DNA of 6,137 nt from an uncultured Clostridia bacterium. Its GTDB lineage: Bacteria; Bacillota; Clostridia; Christensenellales; CAG-138. The first letter of the stretch is position 1. Every line of letters begins with the position of its first letter. The stretch is from positions 1 to 6,137 of the forward strand of contig CAMZAY010000072.1 in NCBI GenBank assembly GCA_947304365.1, given 5' to 3'. This document shows, piece by piece, positions 1-5,828 of this stretch. The position numbers were made by a program, and so were the translations under genes. Below the pieces are notes generated by a model. The model saw only the letters and a program-made list of their open reading frames with translations. It was not told the DNA's origin and made no database searches.

Positions 1-737
1 TGAACGTGCTTGAAGGTCGAGGGCGCGATGATGGAGTCCTTCTGAACGGCGATGAACTCGACGTTCGCGGGCATATAGTCGTTGGGAACGAAGATGAGGC
101 GCAGGGTGTTGAAGTTGCCCTTCCAACCCTTGAAGGTCAGGTCGCGCTTGAGGGTGTCGCAGGCGTCGTACTCATCAGCCAGACGCAGATACGTCCAATG
201 CTTGATGGGGAGGAAGACGTAGCGGTTATCCTCAGGAACACCCGCGTCCTCGAAATACTCTTCGATGTCGCAGAGCTTCTCGACGATGTTGGTCTTATCG
301 ACGGACGCGCCGCTCGCAAGGGAAACAACGTGACCCGCGTTACGCGCCCACTTCGCAAGGATGTACTTATCCTTGTAGGGGTTCTGCTTGGTACGCATCA
401 TGAGCTTCATGTATGCGCCCGCCCTCTTGAGGTAGCCCTGCTGGGAGTTGTCGGCGGAGTCGATGGTGTTCGTCCAATACAGATCCTTTTCCATCTCAAG
501 GTACTGCATTGCATCGGTGACTTCGCCGGGGGTGCCGAGACGCCATGCGCCGGAACGGGGAGAGCCGTTGCTCATGTAGCCGGAGTTGACGTCCATGGGA
601 ATCATGTTGAGGAGTTCAAGACCCTTTTTGCCCTTGAACTCATAGTTGGTGTTGGCGACGTTGGCAGTATAGGAGTCCCTGCCATACATCGTGACAAGCG
701 AATCGTGATACTTGTCGAGGAGGTTGATAAGTGCCAT
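1..737 (-). CDS. Major capsid (coat) protein, 3' end outside window
   Basis: This reads as an HK97-fold phage coat protein, the shell subunit that assembles on the scaffold encoded just upstream. It starts at ATG 737-735 (MALINLLDKY) behind AAAGGAG at 745-751 with a 7-base spacer. The 245 visible codons stay open to the window edge; family members of this kind are usually about 290-330 residues, so the C-terminus is missing. Family-like features are a central segment around residues 118-135 (KQNPYKDKYILAKWARNAG) resembling the long 'spine' helix region, then EYFEDAGVPEDNRYVFLPIKHW (160-181, P-loop/A-domain style), and NTLRLIFVPNDYMP plus FIAVQKDSIIAPSTFKHV (210-245). There is no long N-terminal delta domain, which fits a separate scaffold protein. 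The assignment rests on motif resemblance and on position directly after the scaffold. The exact capsid family is not determined. Confidence 0.88.
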   Translation of the reverse strand, partial: MALINLLDKYHDSLVTMYGRDSYTANVANTNYEFKGKKGLELLNMIPMDVNSGYMSNGSPRSGAWRLGTPGEVTDAMQYLEMEKDLYWTNTIDSADNSQQGYLKRAGAYMKLMMRTKQNPYKDKYILAKWARNAGHVVSLASGASVDKTNIVEKLCDIEEYFEDAGVPEDNRYVFLPIKHWTYLRLADEYDACDTLKRDLTFKGWKGNFNTLRLIFVPNDYMPANVEFIAVQKDSIIAPSTFKHV

Positions 738-744
738 TTATTGG

Positions 745-751
745 CTCCTTT
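745..751 (-). promoter_or_regulatory. Ribosome binding site of the capsid gene
   Basis: AAAGGAG on the minus strand lies 7 bases before the ATG at 737 and just after the scaffold stop at 757-755. It fixes the start of a coding region that has no stop codon inside the window. Confidence 0.8.
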
Positions 752-754
752 CTC

Positions 755-1633
755 TTAACCGCCTCCGAATAAACCCTCCTTAAAGGGGTCGCGGCCGCCT
801 GCGGAGCCTACGCTTCGGTAGCCTCCTGTGGATCTTTGGCGGTTTTCGATTTTCTTTTTTTCTTCAGCCGCTTTTGCCAGAGCCTCCGCTTTTTCCTTGC
901 GGAGCGCGGACAGCTCGTGGCGTATCATTGCGTCGAGAGGGGTCATGCCCTGCTCGATCATATTTGCTACGTCTTCGGGCAGATTTTCGGGGTCGAAGTC
1001 GGGATACTCCCGCTTGACTTCCTCGAAGAGTTCGTCCATGTGCGCGGCTTCCGCTGCTTCAGCCGCCTTCGCCTCTTCGTCTGCCTTCTGTGCTTTGCGG
1101 GCTTCAAGGATCGCCTTGAGAGCCGCATCGGGGGTGTCGGGGAACTCCTCTCGGAGTGCGCTCATCTGACCCTCGTCGGACATTTGCCCCGCGTAATAGG
1201 CGACAAGGTCTTCAACCGGCATCCCGTTTTGTTCTGCGAGATATCCCATGACCTTCTCATAGTCGCCCGTCTTACCCGCATTGGCGCGAAGCTCGTCGCG
1301 CTCCTTCTTAACAGCGTCATAGTCCATAGCCTTTTGGATATCGGTTATGAGCTGTTCTCTTGTGCGGGTGACGGTCTGCTCCTGTCCCTTATACTTGATC
1401 GTGTACTCGGTGTCGCTCGGAGCGGCGGGGGCTTCTTCTGCCTCGGCCTCGTCTGTGCCGGGGTCTTCGTCGAACGCGGTTTCCTCGCCCATGAAGTCGC
1501 CGCTCTCGTCTACCTCTGTAGGTTCGGGCGACTCCACGACGTTGACGTCATCGCCAAGTCCATCGAGGAATGCGTCGTTGTTGGCGTTGCCGAGATTGGT
1601 CGTCTCGCCGCTGCCGTTCGTTTCGTCAAACAT
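755..1633 (-). CDS. Capsid scaffolding protein
   Basis: A 292-residue protein with the composition and position of a phage scaffold, the internal chaperone that directs coat assembly and then leaves. Residues 1-76 are very acidic and low in complexity. Residues 77-110 form a compact segment (YTIKYKGQEQTVTRTREQL). Residues 140-200 are helix and coiled-coil like, with an Ala/Glu/Lys-rich stretch near 176-197. Residues 207-236 carry a KREYPDFDPENLPEDV pattern that I associate with this family. The C-terminal 50 residues are basic, then end in Gly/Ser and RDPFKEGLFGGG. The start at 1633-1631 follows GAAAGG at 1640-1645 with a 6-base spacer. It lies between portal and coat, the normal scaffold slot. 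It is too short and has no visible motif for a fused protease. The similar peptides DAFLDGLGD (20-28) and DPFKEGLFG (282-290) at its two ends are unusual. Confidence 0.87.
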   Translation of the reverse strand: MFDETNGSGETTNLGNANNDAFLDGLGDDVNVVESPEPTEVDESGDFMGEETAFDEDPGTDEAEAEEAPAAPSDTEYTIKYKGQEQTVTRTREQLITDIQKAMDYDAVKKERDELRANAGKTGDYEKVMGYLAEQNGMPVEDLVAYYAGQMSDEGQMSALREEFPDTPDAALKAILEARKAQKADEEAKAAEAAEAAHMDELFEEVKREYPDFDPENLPEDVANMIEQGMTPLDAMIRHELSALRKEKAEALAKAAEEKKKIENRQRSTGGYRSVGSAGGRDPFKEGLFGGG

Positions 1634-1639
1634 AAAAAT

Positions 1640-1645
1640 CCTTTC
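1640..1645 (-). promoter_or_regulatory. Ribosome binding site of the scaffold gene
   Basis: GAAAGG on the minus strand, 6 bases before ATG 1633. It is weaker than the AGGAGG sites of the other genes in the operon, although the scaffold is usually needed in many copies. Confidence 0.7.
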
Positions 1646-1705
1646 TGCGGCATGGTCACCGCTGGTGGGATTGGTCGTCCCGCCTTGATTTTTTTATACG
1701 GGAAA

Positions 1706-1728
1706 GGCCGCCCGTCAGACGGTCGGCC
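1706..1728 (-). terminator. Hairpin over the portal stop codon (weak terminator or processing/stability stem)
   Basis: On the minus strand this reads GGCCGACCG, loop TCTGA, CGGGCGGCC. It is a nine-position stem with a single A-G mismatch, and its loop contains the portal TGA stop. Only three U residues follow (then CCCGUAU), so it lacks the U tract of an efficient intrinsic terminator. It opens the longest gap in the operon, 81 bases before the scaffold. A partial terminator, or a stem protecting or defining the mRNA between portal and scaffold, would both fit. The structure is seen; the function is inferred. Confidence 0.4.
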
Positions 1729-3562
1729 TCAATCCTTCAATGTACTGTTTGCCCTTCTGGGCGGCGTTGTTCAGCTCTTCGGGGACGGTCTCCTCATCGG
1801 AGTACGCGGCGGCTTGTGCCTCCTGTGCCGCTTCTTGCGCGGCTCTCATCTCCTCAAGCAGCTTGGTCTTGTCGGGTAAATACTTGGGGTTGATACGCTC
1901 TACGCGCTGAATGGCGTTGAGTGCGCCCTGTGCGAAGAGATTGTCCATGGTCTTCTCGCTGATCGCCTCCGACCAATACGCGCCGGAGCCGACGTCCACA
2001 CGGAGCCGCAGAGCCATGTCTCCGAGCTTGCTGAAATCCACAGCCATAGTCCCTTCGGGCGCGTCTCCCGCGTCCACCTCGGTGCCGATGGTATCGGCAG
2101 AATCGGTGACGGGCGAGAACAGCTTGTCGGGGAGTTGGGATGCCGCATTGACGGCGGCGTCCATGTCCATGCCCTCTGCGTCCTCGGCCTCATACTCCAT
2201 ACCCATATCGTTGTAGGTGCCGGTCTCGGGAGTCTGCATAGCCGCCATAGCCGCATCCTGCGCGGCGAGCTGCTCCTTGGTTTCGTCATCAAGCTCGATG
2301 TACCGAGTCCCCGCATTGACGCGGAGAAGGTCGAGTATAATGCGGATTATCTGCTCTTGGAAATGATAATACGACCGCTGAACGAGGTCGAGCGGGATCG
2401 TATTGGCTTCCTGCATGGCTATGAGAGCGGACGTGTTATCGCTCTTCATCTGCCCCAAAGCCGCGTCGTTCGCGCCCATAGCTTCGCGGGTGCCGTTTTT
2501 AAGTACCTCGATGGTCTCGGATACCTCTGCGGACGATCCCGCGCCGGGAAGCACCTGCGCGTATGCGCCTTCCACGTTGCCTGTAACGCCGACAGCCATG
2601 CCGAGCCTGTTGTCCCATCCCTTCGGGAAGCGCGTCTTATCATAGATGACCTTGGAAAAGCCCAAAGACATTATGATACGCACCTTCGCGGCGAGGAGCT
2701 TGTTGAGCGCGATCTGGTTGGGAATGCTCTGTGCGACCGCCGATATGCCGTGATATGAGCGGCGGCTCCTCTGCCATGAGAACCACGCTATCGGGTAGAG
2801 CTTGAGTTTGAGGTCGGTGTCCTCCTTGATGATGCACCGCTCCGTGCTGATGATATAGTGGATGGTATTGGTCTTGCTGTCCCGCCAATAGGTGAGCAGC
2901 TTGGTCACGAGCGTGTCCTCGCCGTCTATCTCGCCCAAGTTGGAATCGCCGGAGGGTTTGATTTGCGTCCTCGCCTCCTCACGATCCATGCCGTTTGCAA
3001 CCGCCTCGTCGATAACGTCGTCAAGGTACTGCCGCATGACGATAACGATGTACGGCTGTTTCTGGGGGTCATGCTCGTTGGGGTTGCCGAAAATGCAGTT
3101 GGTGTTCTCCACGTCGTAGCAGACCACATCGCCCGTGGCGTATGCGTCCGTCAATTCCGTGTCCCAATCGAACATGAGACAGGCGTCGCCGTCTATGGCG
3201 GCGTTCCTCGCCTGTTCGCGGTTGACGGTCTGCGAGTCTATCTGCTCGCGGATGCGCTCGACCTCGGTGACAACAGCTTTGAGATACCGCTCGTCCGATT
3301 CGCTCGGCAGACAGGGCTTGAGGCTGATGGCTACGTCATCGGAAACGATGGTGGCGACCATGTAATTGACAGGTTGTGAGATGATATTAATCATCGGCTT
3401 GTCGATGTCGGGTGCGTCAACGCCCCCCCATTGCTTTCCCGCGTAGAAATTCTCGCAGACCTCTACGGAGCGGTAGAGATTGATGCGCTCGTTGTACGAT
3501 ACGCCCCTCGAATACCGTCCCCAAAGGGCTTCGGGAGTCAGATCCTGCTTGGTAAAGATCAT
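1715..3562 (-). CDS. Portal protein
   Basis: A 615-residue portal subunit, expected to form the dodecameric ring at the capsid vertex through which the terminase pumps DNA. Portal-like features in order: ENFYAGKQWGG (37-47), KPMINIISQPVNYMVATIVSD (55-75), the acquired 'DGDACLMFDWD' strand (124-134), DVENTNCIFGNPNEHDPQKQPYIVIVMR (150-177), PIAWFSWQRSRRSYHGISAVAQSIPNQIALNKLL (257-290), then the long helix region around 350-425. Residues 430-515 are an acidic, Met/Ala-rich insert. A C-terminal segment (VDVGSGAYWSEAISEKTMDNLFAQGAL, 532-558) and a helical Ala/Glu tail follow. It starts at ATG 3562, overlapping the upstream stop as ATGA, behind GGAGGTGA. The length is between HK97-type (about 400) and P22-type (about 725) portals; the layout looks closer to P22-like clostridial portals, but that placement is from memory of the families. 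Confidence 0.9.
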   Translation of the reverse strand: MIFTKQDLTPEALWGRYSRGVSYNERINLYRSVEVCENFYAGKQWGGVDAPDIDKPMINIISQPVNYMVATIVSDDVAISLKPCLPSESDERYLKAVVTEVERIREQIDSQTVNREQARNAAIDGDACLMFDWDTELTDAYATGDVVCYDVENTNCIFGNPNEHDPQKQPYIVIVMRQYLDDVIDEAVANGMDREEARTQIKPSGDSNLGEIDGEDTLVTKLLTYWRDSKTNTIHYIISTERCIIKEDTDLKLKLYPIAWFSWQRSRRSYHGISAVAQSIPNQIALNKLLAAKVRIIMSLGFSKVIYDKTRFPKGWDNRLGMAVGVTGNVEGAYAQVLPGAGSSAEVSETIEVLKNGTREAMGANDAALGQMKSDNTSALIAMQEANTIPLDLVQRSYYHFQEQIIRIILDLLRVNAGTRYIELDDETKEQLAAQDAAMAAMQTPETGTYNDMGMEYEAEDAEGMDMDAAVNAASQLPDKLFSPVTDSADTIGTEVDAGDAPEGTMAVDFSKLGDMALRLRVDVGSGAYWSEAISEKTMDNLFAQGALNAIQRVERINPKYLPDKTKLLEEMRAAQEAAQEAQAAAYSDEETVPEELNNAAQKGKQYIEGLRPTV

Positions 3563-3888
3563 CTGTCACCTCCAAGATTGAGGAGGTCGGGTATCTTGGC
3601 GTTCATGAGGTTTTCGTACTGCCTCTCGCGCTCCTTGGACGCCTCGTCCCTCTCGTCGCGTTTGACGCTCTGTGCGTCGATTTGAGCCGCTTCTTCGCGC
3701 AGGGTGCTGATGTACTCCTCCAGCTCGTTGCAACGGCGGTGGGCGGCGGTGGCGAGTTCTACGGCAGCCTCCGCGTGACGCCTCTGCCGCCTCGCGTTTC
3801 TGCCGACCTTCGCGCAGTATGCGACCGCGCCGCAGATGATAACGATAAGCATAAGCACCATGATGGCTGCTATGATAATGTACTCCAT
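3559..3888 (-). CDS. Small single-pass membrane protein with coiled coil, function unknown
   Basis: I do not recognise a named family. The 109-residue product starts at ATG 3888-3886, chosen because AGGAGG lies 6 bases upstream at 3895-3900; an in-frame extension to 3996 would run back into the terminase gene and has no such site. Residues 3-27 are one strongly hydrophobic helix (YIIIAAIMVLMLIVIICGAVAY). A basic stretch follows (KVGRNARRQRRH, 27-38), which by the positive-inside rule would leave the C-terminus in the cytoplasm. Residues 38-92 are a highly charged helix or coiled coil. The end (QYENLMNAKIPDLLNLGGDR) resembles the short conserved tails of small clostridial phage proteins coded between large terminase and portal. 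It lies 13 bases after the large terminase and overlaps the portal by 4 bases, so it is made with the head genes. A membrane or head-associated role is only an inference. Confidence 0.8.
   Translation of the reverse strand: MEYIIIAAIMVLMLIVIICGAVAYCAKVGRNARRQRRHAEAAVELATAAHRRCNELEEYISTLREEAAQIDAQSVKRDERDEASKERERQYENLMNAKIPDLLNLGGDR
3566..3573 (-). promoter_or_regulatory. Ribosome binding site of the portal gene
   Basis: GGAGGTGA on the minus strand, an almost full match to the anti-Shine-Dalgarno complement, sits inside the end of the upstream small gene. Its GGAGG core is 6 bases from ATG 3562. The ATGA overlap at 3559-3562 suggests coupled translation. Confidence 0.8.
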
Positions 3889-3894
3889 GTGTAT

Positions 3895-3900
3895 CCTCCT
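3895..3900 (-). promoter_or_regulatory. Ribosome binding site deciding the start of the small membrane protein
   Basis: AGGAGG on the minus strand, one base after the large terminase TAA (3904-3902) and 6 bases before ATG 3888. It excludes the longer in-frame start at 3996. Confidence 0.8.
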
Positions 3901-3901
3901 G

Positions 3902-5230
3902 TTATGTGCCAAAATTGAAAAAGGAGCTCTCCTGCTCCTCGAACGTCGGTGGTGCGAACGGGCTGACGGGTTCGACGGGCAAAGGCTCCGTTGCAAGGGG
4001 CCTTCCGTCGAGCATATACCGCAGCGCGTCCGGCGCGTGGGTGATGTTGTGAGGTTCGATGGCTACGTCGTCCGGCTTCTTCTCATCGTGCTGAAGAAGC
4101 GGTAGACAATGTATCAGCTCGCGGCAGGTGCGGAAGATCCGCAGGCGCGGCTGTCCGTTCTCGCGGATCTTGAGCCACTCTGCCATGTTGTTCCATCCGG
4201 CTATGCGGGTGTTCGATACGACGGTCAGCGGAAGTCCGCACATTGCGAATGTCTCTGTGCGCGGTACGCCCGTCTCGCGGCTTCTGGCGGTCAAGTCCTT
4301 GGGGCCATAGGTGCAAAGCTCGCGCCCCGTAGAACGCTCCAGAATGCCCTTAACGGCGTCGCTTATGATAGTGTCGCTTATGCACCACTCGTTGTAAATA
4401 TAGATGTTGCCCCCCTCATCCGAGGCTCCCCACAGACAGGCGAGACGGTCGAGACCGTAGTCTATCGCCCTAAAGCGGAGCCAATGGTCGGGGATGGGGA
4501 AGGGGTCTATAACGTGCTTGCGCTCGTCCCATGATGTAAAGAATTGCCCTGCAAACACATTCCAATCGCCGTCGAGATGCGCGCGCCGCAATTCGGGCGG
4601 AAGTGCCTCAAGCGTTCGGACATATTCGGGGTTGGCTTCGAGCAAAACCGTGTTGTCCCAAACCTTGGCGGGGATAAAGACGTAATCTTCGGGATGTTCG
4701 CCCTCGCGGTAGTCGCGGTCTATAAAAAGCCGCTTGACCCACGCGTGACCGACGTTGCCGGGGTTGCAGGTGTAATACATCCTCGGTGTGAAGTCCTTGC
4801 GGGTCGAGCGGTTACAAGTGGTAAGGAATTGCTGTTGAGCCTCGGTGAAGTGCGTCGCCTCTTCCATTGCAATTACGTCGTACTCCTGCCCTTGATACTG
4901 AAAGATGTCGCTTTCCGAGTCGCAATATCCGAGCTTCAAGCGCGATCCGTTCGGGAAGGTGAAGCTCTTGTCCGAATCTCTATAGGTTGCGATGCCGTGC
5001 AGCTCCTGCTGAAGCGGAAGGAGGTGGTTTTCCTTCAGCTCCGGCAAAGTGCGGCGCAGGAGGAGGAGACGGAGGTTTGGGTAGTACAGCGCAAGCATCG
5101 ACAGCTTGCGCCGGATCGCCCATGATTTGCCCCCGCCTCGCGCTCCCCCGTATGCAATGTGTCGCGCCCTGGCACGGAAAAAGTCGAGCTGGCGGGGGTT
5201 GGGCTTGCCTACGTCATATACGACGCTCAC
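3902..5230 (-). CDS. terL: Terminase large subunit (DNA-packaging ATPase/nuclease)
   Basis: A 442-residue motor that cuts concatemeric phage DNA and pumps it through the portal using ATP. The N-terminal ATPase has Walker A YGGARGGGKS (27-36), a Walker B-like YDVIAMEEATHF (117-128) with Glu123-Glu124 where Asp-Glu is usual, and coupling motif YYTCNPGN (152-159). The C-terminal RNase H-like nuclease shows RAIDYGLD (254-261, likely metal ligand Asp257), TYGPKDL (307-313, Asp312 candidate) and HAPDALRYML (398-407, Asp401). A Pro-rich tail ends in FFNFGT. The start is GTG 5230-5228, overlapping the preceding stop as GTGA. GGTGAT about 8 bases upstream can serve as ribosome site, and translation is probably coupled to the small subunit. 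Length and motif order are normal for the family, so this is the most secure call in the window. Confidence 0.97.
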   Translation of the reverse strand: MSVVYDVGKPNPRQLDFFRARARHIAYGGARGGGKSWAIRRKLSMLALYYPNLRLLLLRRTLPELKENHLLPLQQELHGIATYRDSDKSFTFPNGSRLKLGYCDSESDIFQYQGQEYDVIAMEEATHFTEAQQQFLTTCNRSTRKDFTPRMYYTCNPGNVGHAWVKRLFIDRDYREGEHPEDYVFIPAKVWDNTVLLEANPEYVRTLEALPPELRRAHLDGDWNVFAGQFFTSWDERKHVIDPFPIPDHWLRFRAIDYGLDRLACLWGASDEGGNIYIYNEWCISDTIISDAVKGILERSTGRELCTYGPKDLTARSRETGVPRTETFAMCGLPLTVVSNTRIAGWNNMAEWLKIRENGQPRLRIFRTCRELIHCLPLLQHDEKKPDDVAIEPHNITHAPDALRYMLDGRPLATEPLPVEPVSPFAPPTFEEQESSFFNFGT

Positions 5231-5583
5231 CCCATGATATCACCCGCGCTTGAATCGACCTTAACGACTATCTCCTGCTTTTCGGCGGTGTCCTCGCCTA
5301 TCTGTGCGAGCATCAGCTTCATAGCTTCCACAGCACCCGCCTTACCCTCGCACACAAGCTCCGACATCGAGTATGCCCATGCATCACCGTATGTCTTTAT
5401 GCCGTCCCGCTGTTGATCCTTCGGGAGCGGCGTGTCGCGGAGCGCGAGAAAACGCTCACGCATGGTTTTGCGTTCAGCTTTTGCCTTCGCCCCAGCTTTG
5501 CCGCCTTTTGATTGAATGGCGCGGCGTTCTTCGGGGCTTCGCTCGTTCATCGGTATTAAATTGTTGTTCTTTCCTTTCGGCAT
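5227..5583 (-). CDS. terS: Putative terminase small subunit
   Basis: A 118-residue protein expected to recognise the packaging site and hand DNA to the large subunit. The start ATG 5583-5581 was chosen over a TTG-led extension to 5736 because AGGAGG lies 6 bases upstream (5590-5595), and because the extension would cover the likely promoter. Residues 1-45 are basic: NLIPMNERSPEERRAIQSKGGKAGAKAKAERKTMRERF contains a KGG-type Gly/Lys segment that is common in short proteins encoded before large terminases in clostridial phages. Residues 62-95 form helices (YGDAWAYSMSEL, GAVEAMKLMLAQIGED), followed by EKQEIVVKVDSSAG at the end. It overlaps terL by 4 bases. The DNA-binding helix-turn-helix is not obvious by eye, so the function rests mainly on position, size and resemblance; another basic packaging accessory protein is possible. 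Confidence 0.7.
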   Translation of the reverse strand: MPKGKNNNLIPMNERSPEERRAIQSKGGKAGAKAKAERKTMRERFLALRDTPLPKDQQRDGIKTYGDAWAYSMSELVCEGKAGAVEAMKLMLAQIGEDTAEKQEIVVKVDSSAGDIMG

Positions 5584-5589
5584 ACCGCG

Positions 5590-5595
5590 CCTCCT
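5590..5595 (-). promoter_or_regulatory. Ribosome binding site deciding the small terminase start
   Basis: AGGAGG on the minus strand, 6 bases before ATG 5583. It excludes the longer in-frame TTG start at 5736. Confidence 0.82.
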
Positions 5596-5623
5596 CTCTG
5601 AAAAATCTTTGTAACAGTAACGC

Positions 5624-5646
5624 AAAAACCGCCCTCTCGGACGGTT
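5624..5646 (-). terminator. Leader hairpin with U run before the packaging operon (attenuator-like)
   Basis: On the minus strand AACCGTCC pairs with GGGCGGTT around a GAGA (GNRA) tetraloop. This gives eight pairs, one of them U-G, running into five U residues, two in the stem and three after it. On the plus strand the wobble becomes a C-A mismatch and no T run follows, so the structure is directional. It lies about 40 bases before the small terminase ATG and downstream of the likely start site, so it could end leader transcripts unless antiterminated. It could equally block read-through from elsewhere. The U tract is short, so termination would be partial. Confidence 0.5.
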
Positions 5647-5671
5647 CTGCGGGAAAACTGAAATGATCACC

Positions 5672-5685
5672 GGGTCACTTGACCC
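5672..5685. promoter_or_regulatory. 14-bp palindrome at the leftward start site (operator candidate)
   Basis: GGGTCA-CT-TGACCC is a perfect 6+6 bp inverted repeat with a 2-bp centre. It begins 7 bp downstream of the leftward -10 hexamer, so it covers about +1 to +14 of the predicted transcript. That is a usual place for a repressor site. The arms differ from those of the rightward operator, which suggests a different binding protein. Confidence 0.45.
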
Positions 5686-5691
5686 ACTACC

Positions 5692-5723
5692 ATTATATCG
5701 CATAAAAACGGTTTTGGGCGGTT
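5692..5723 (-). promoter_or_regulatory. Probable activator-dependent late promoter of the packaging operon
   Basis: A perfect TATAAT lies on the minus strand at 5697-5692, 109 bases before the small terminase ATG. No -35 match exists at 16-18 bp spacing: the 17-bp position reads CGCCCA. Instead AACCG occurs at 5723-5719 and again at 5713-5709, exactly 10 bp apart on the same helix face, at about -38 and -28. Known RinA/ArpU-type late activators of Gram-positive phages act upstream of terS, so this would be a fitting place for such a protein. The activator is an inference and its gene is not in the window. Confidence 0.45.
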
Positions 5724-5743
5724 GACTTTGCCGCAAATAATAT

Positions 5744-5757
5744 ATTTTCTCGAAAAT
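5744..5757. repeat. AT-rich 14-bp inverted repeat
   Basis: ATTTTC-TC-GAAAAT is a perfect 6+6 bp palindrome with a 2-bp centre. It lies upstream of the leftward promoter and about 70 bp upstream of the rightward one. It could be a protein site shared by both directions, but in such A/T-rich DNA it may be chance. Confidence 0.25.
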
Positions 5758-5828
5758 TTACCCGAAGACGCCCCGAAAGTCGAAAAATCCCTTATGCCGC
5801 CTCGGAAAAATAAATTTCAAAAAAGTGC

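Noticed and set aside
6..758. Plus-strand open frame of 250 codons at the left end
   Set aside because: It lies opposite the capsid gene, whose minus-strand translation has clear coat-like segments and a proper ribosome site. The plus frame spans the gene junction and has no start signal.
1634..1714. Possible extra small gene between portal and scaffold
   Set aside because: The 81-base gap has no start codon with a ribosome site followed by a meaningful frame. It holds only the stop-codon hairpin, an A/T run and the scaffold ribosome site.
836..1879. Long plus-strand open frame of 347 codons opposite the scaffold gene
   Set aside because: It is the antisense shadow of a GC-rich coding sequence. 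It crosses the scaffold-portal junction, has no ribosome site at its start, and its Cys/Leu/Arg/Gly-rich composition matches antisense translation. The minus-strand scaffold has a start signal, family-like features and operon context.
5627..5723. Long-range pairing of AACCGCCC (5627-5634) with GGGCGGTT (5716-5723)
   Set aside because: The complementarity is only 8 bp over about 90 bases. The right arm lies upstream of the predicted leftward start, so it would usually not be transcribed. The AACCG sequences are better explained as local repeats.
5584..5736. In-frame upstream extension of the small terminase gene
   Set aside because: The extension begins at TTG with no ribosome site and would translate through the probable -10, palindrome and leader hairpin. 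The internal ATG at 5583 has AGGAGG at ideal spacing.
5722..5746. Possible second rightward promoter, TTGACT followed by TATATT
   Set aside because: The spacer would be only 13 bp, too short for sigma-70 type recognition, and nothing is coded directly downstream of it.
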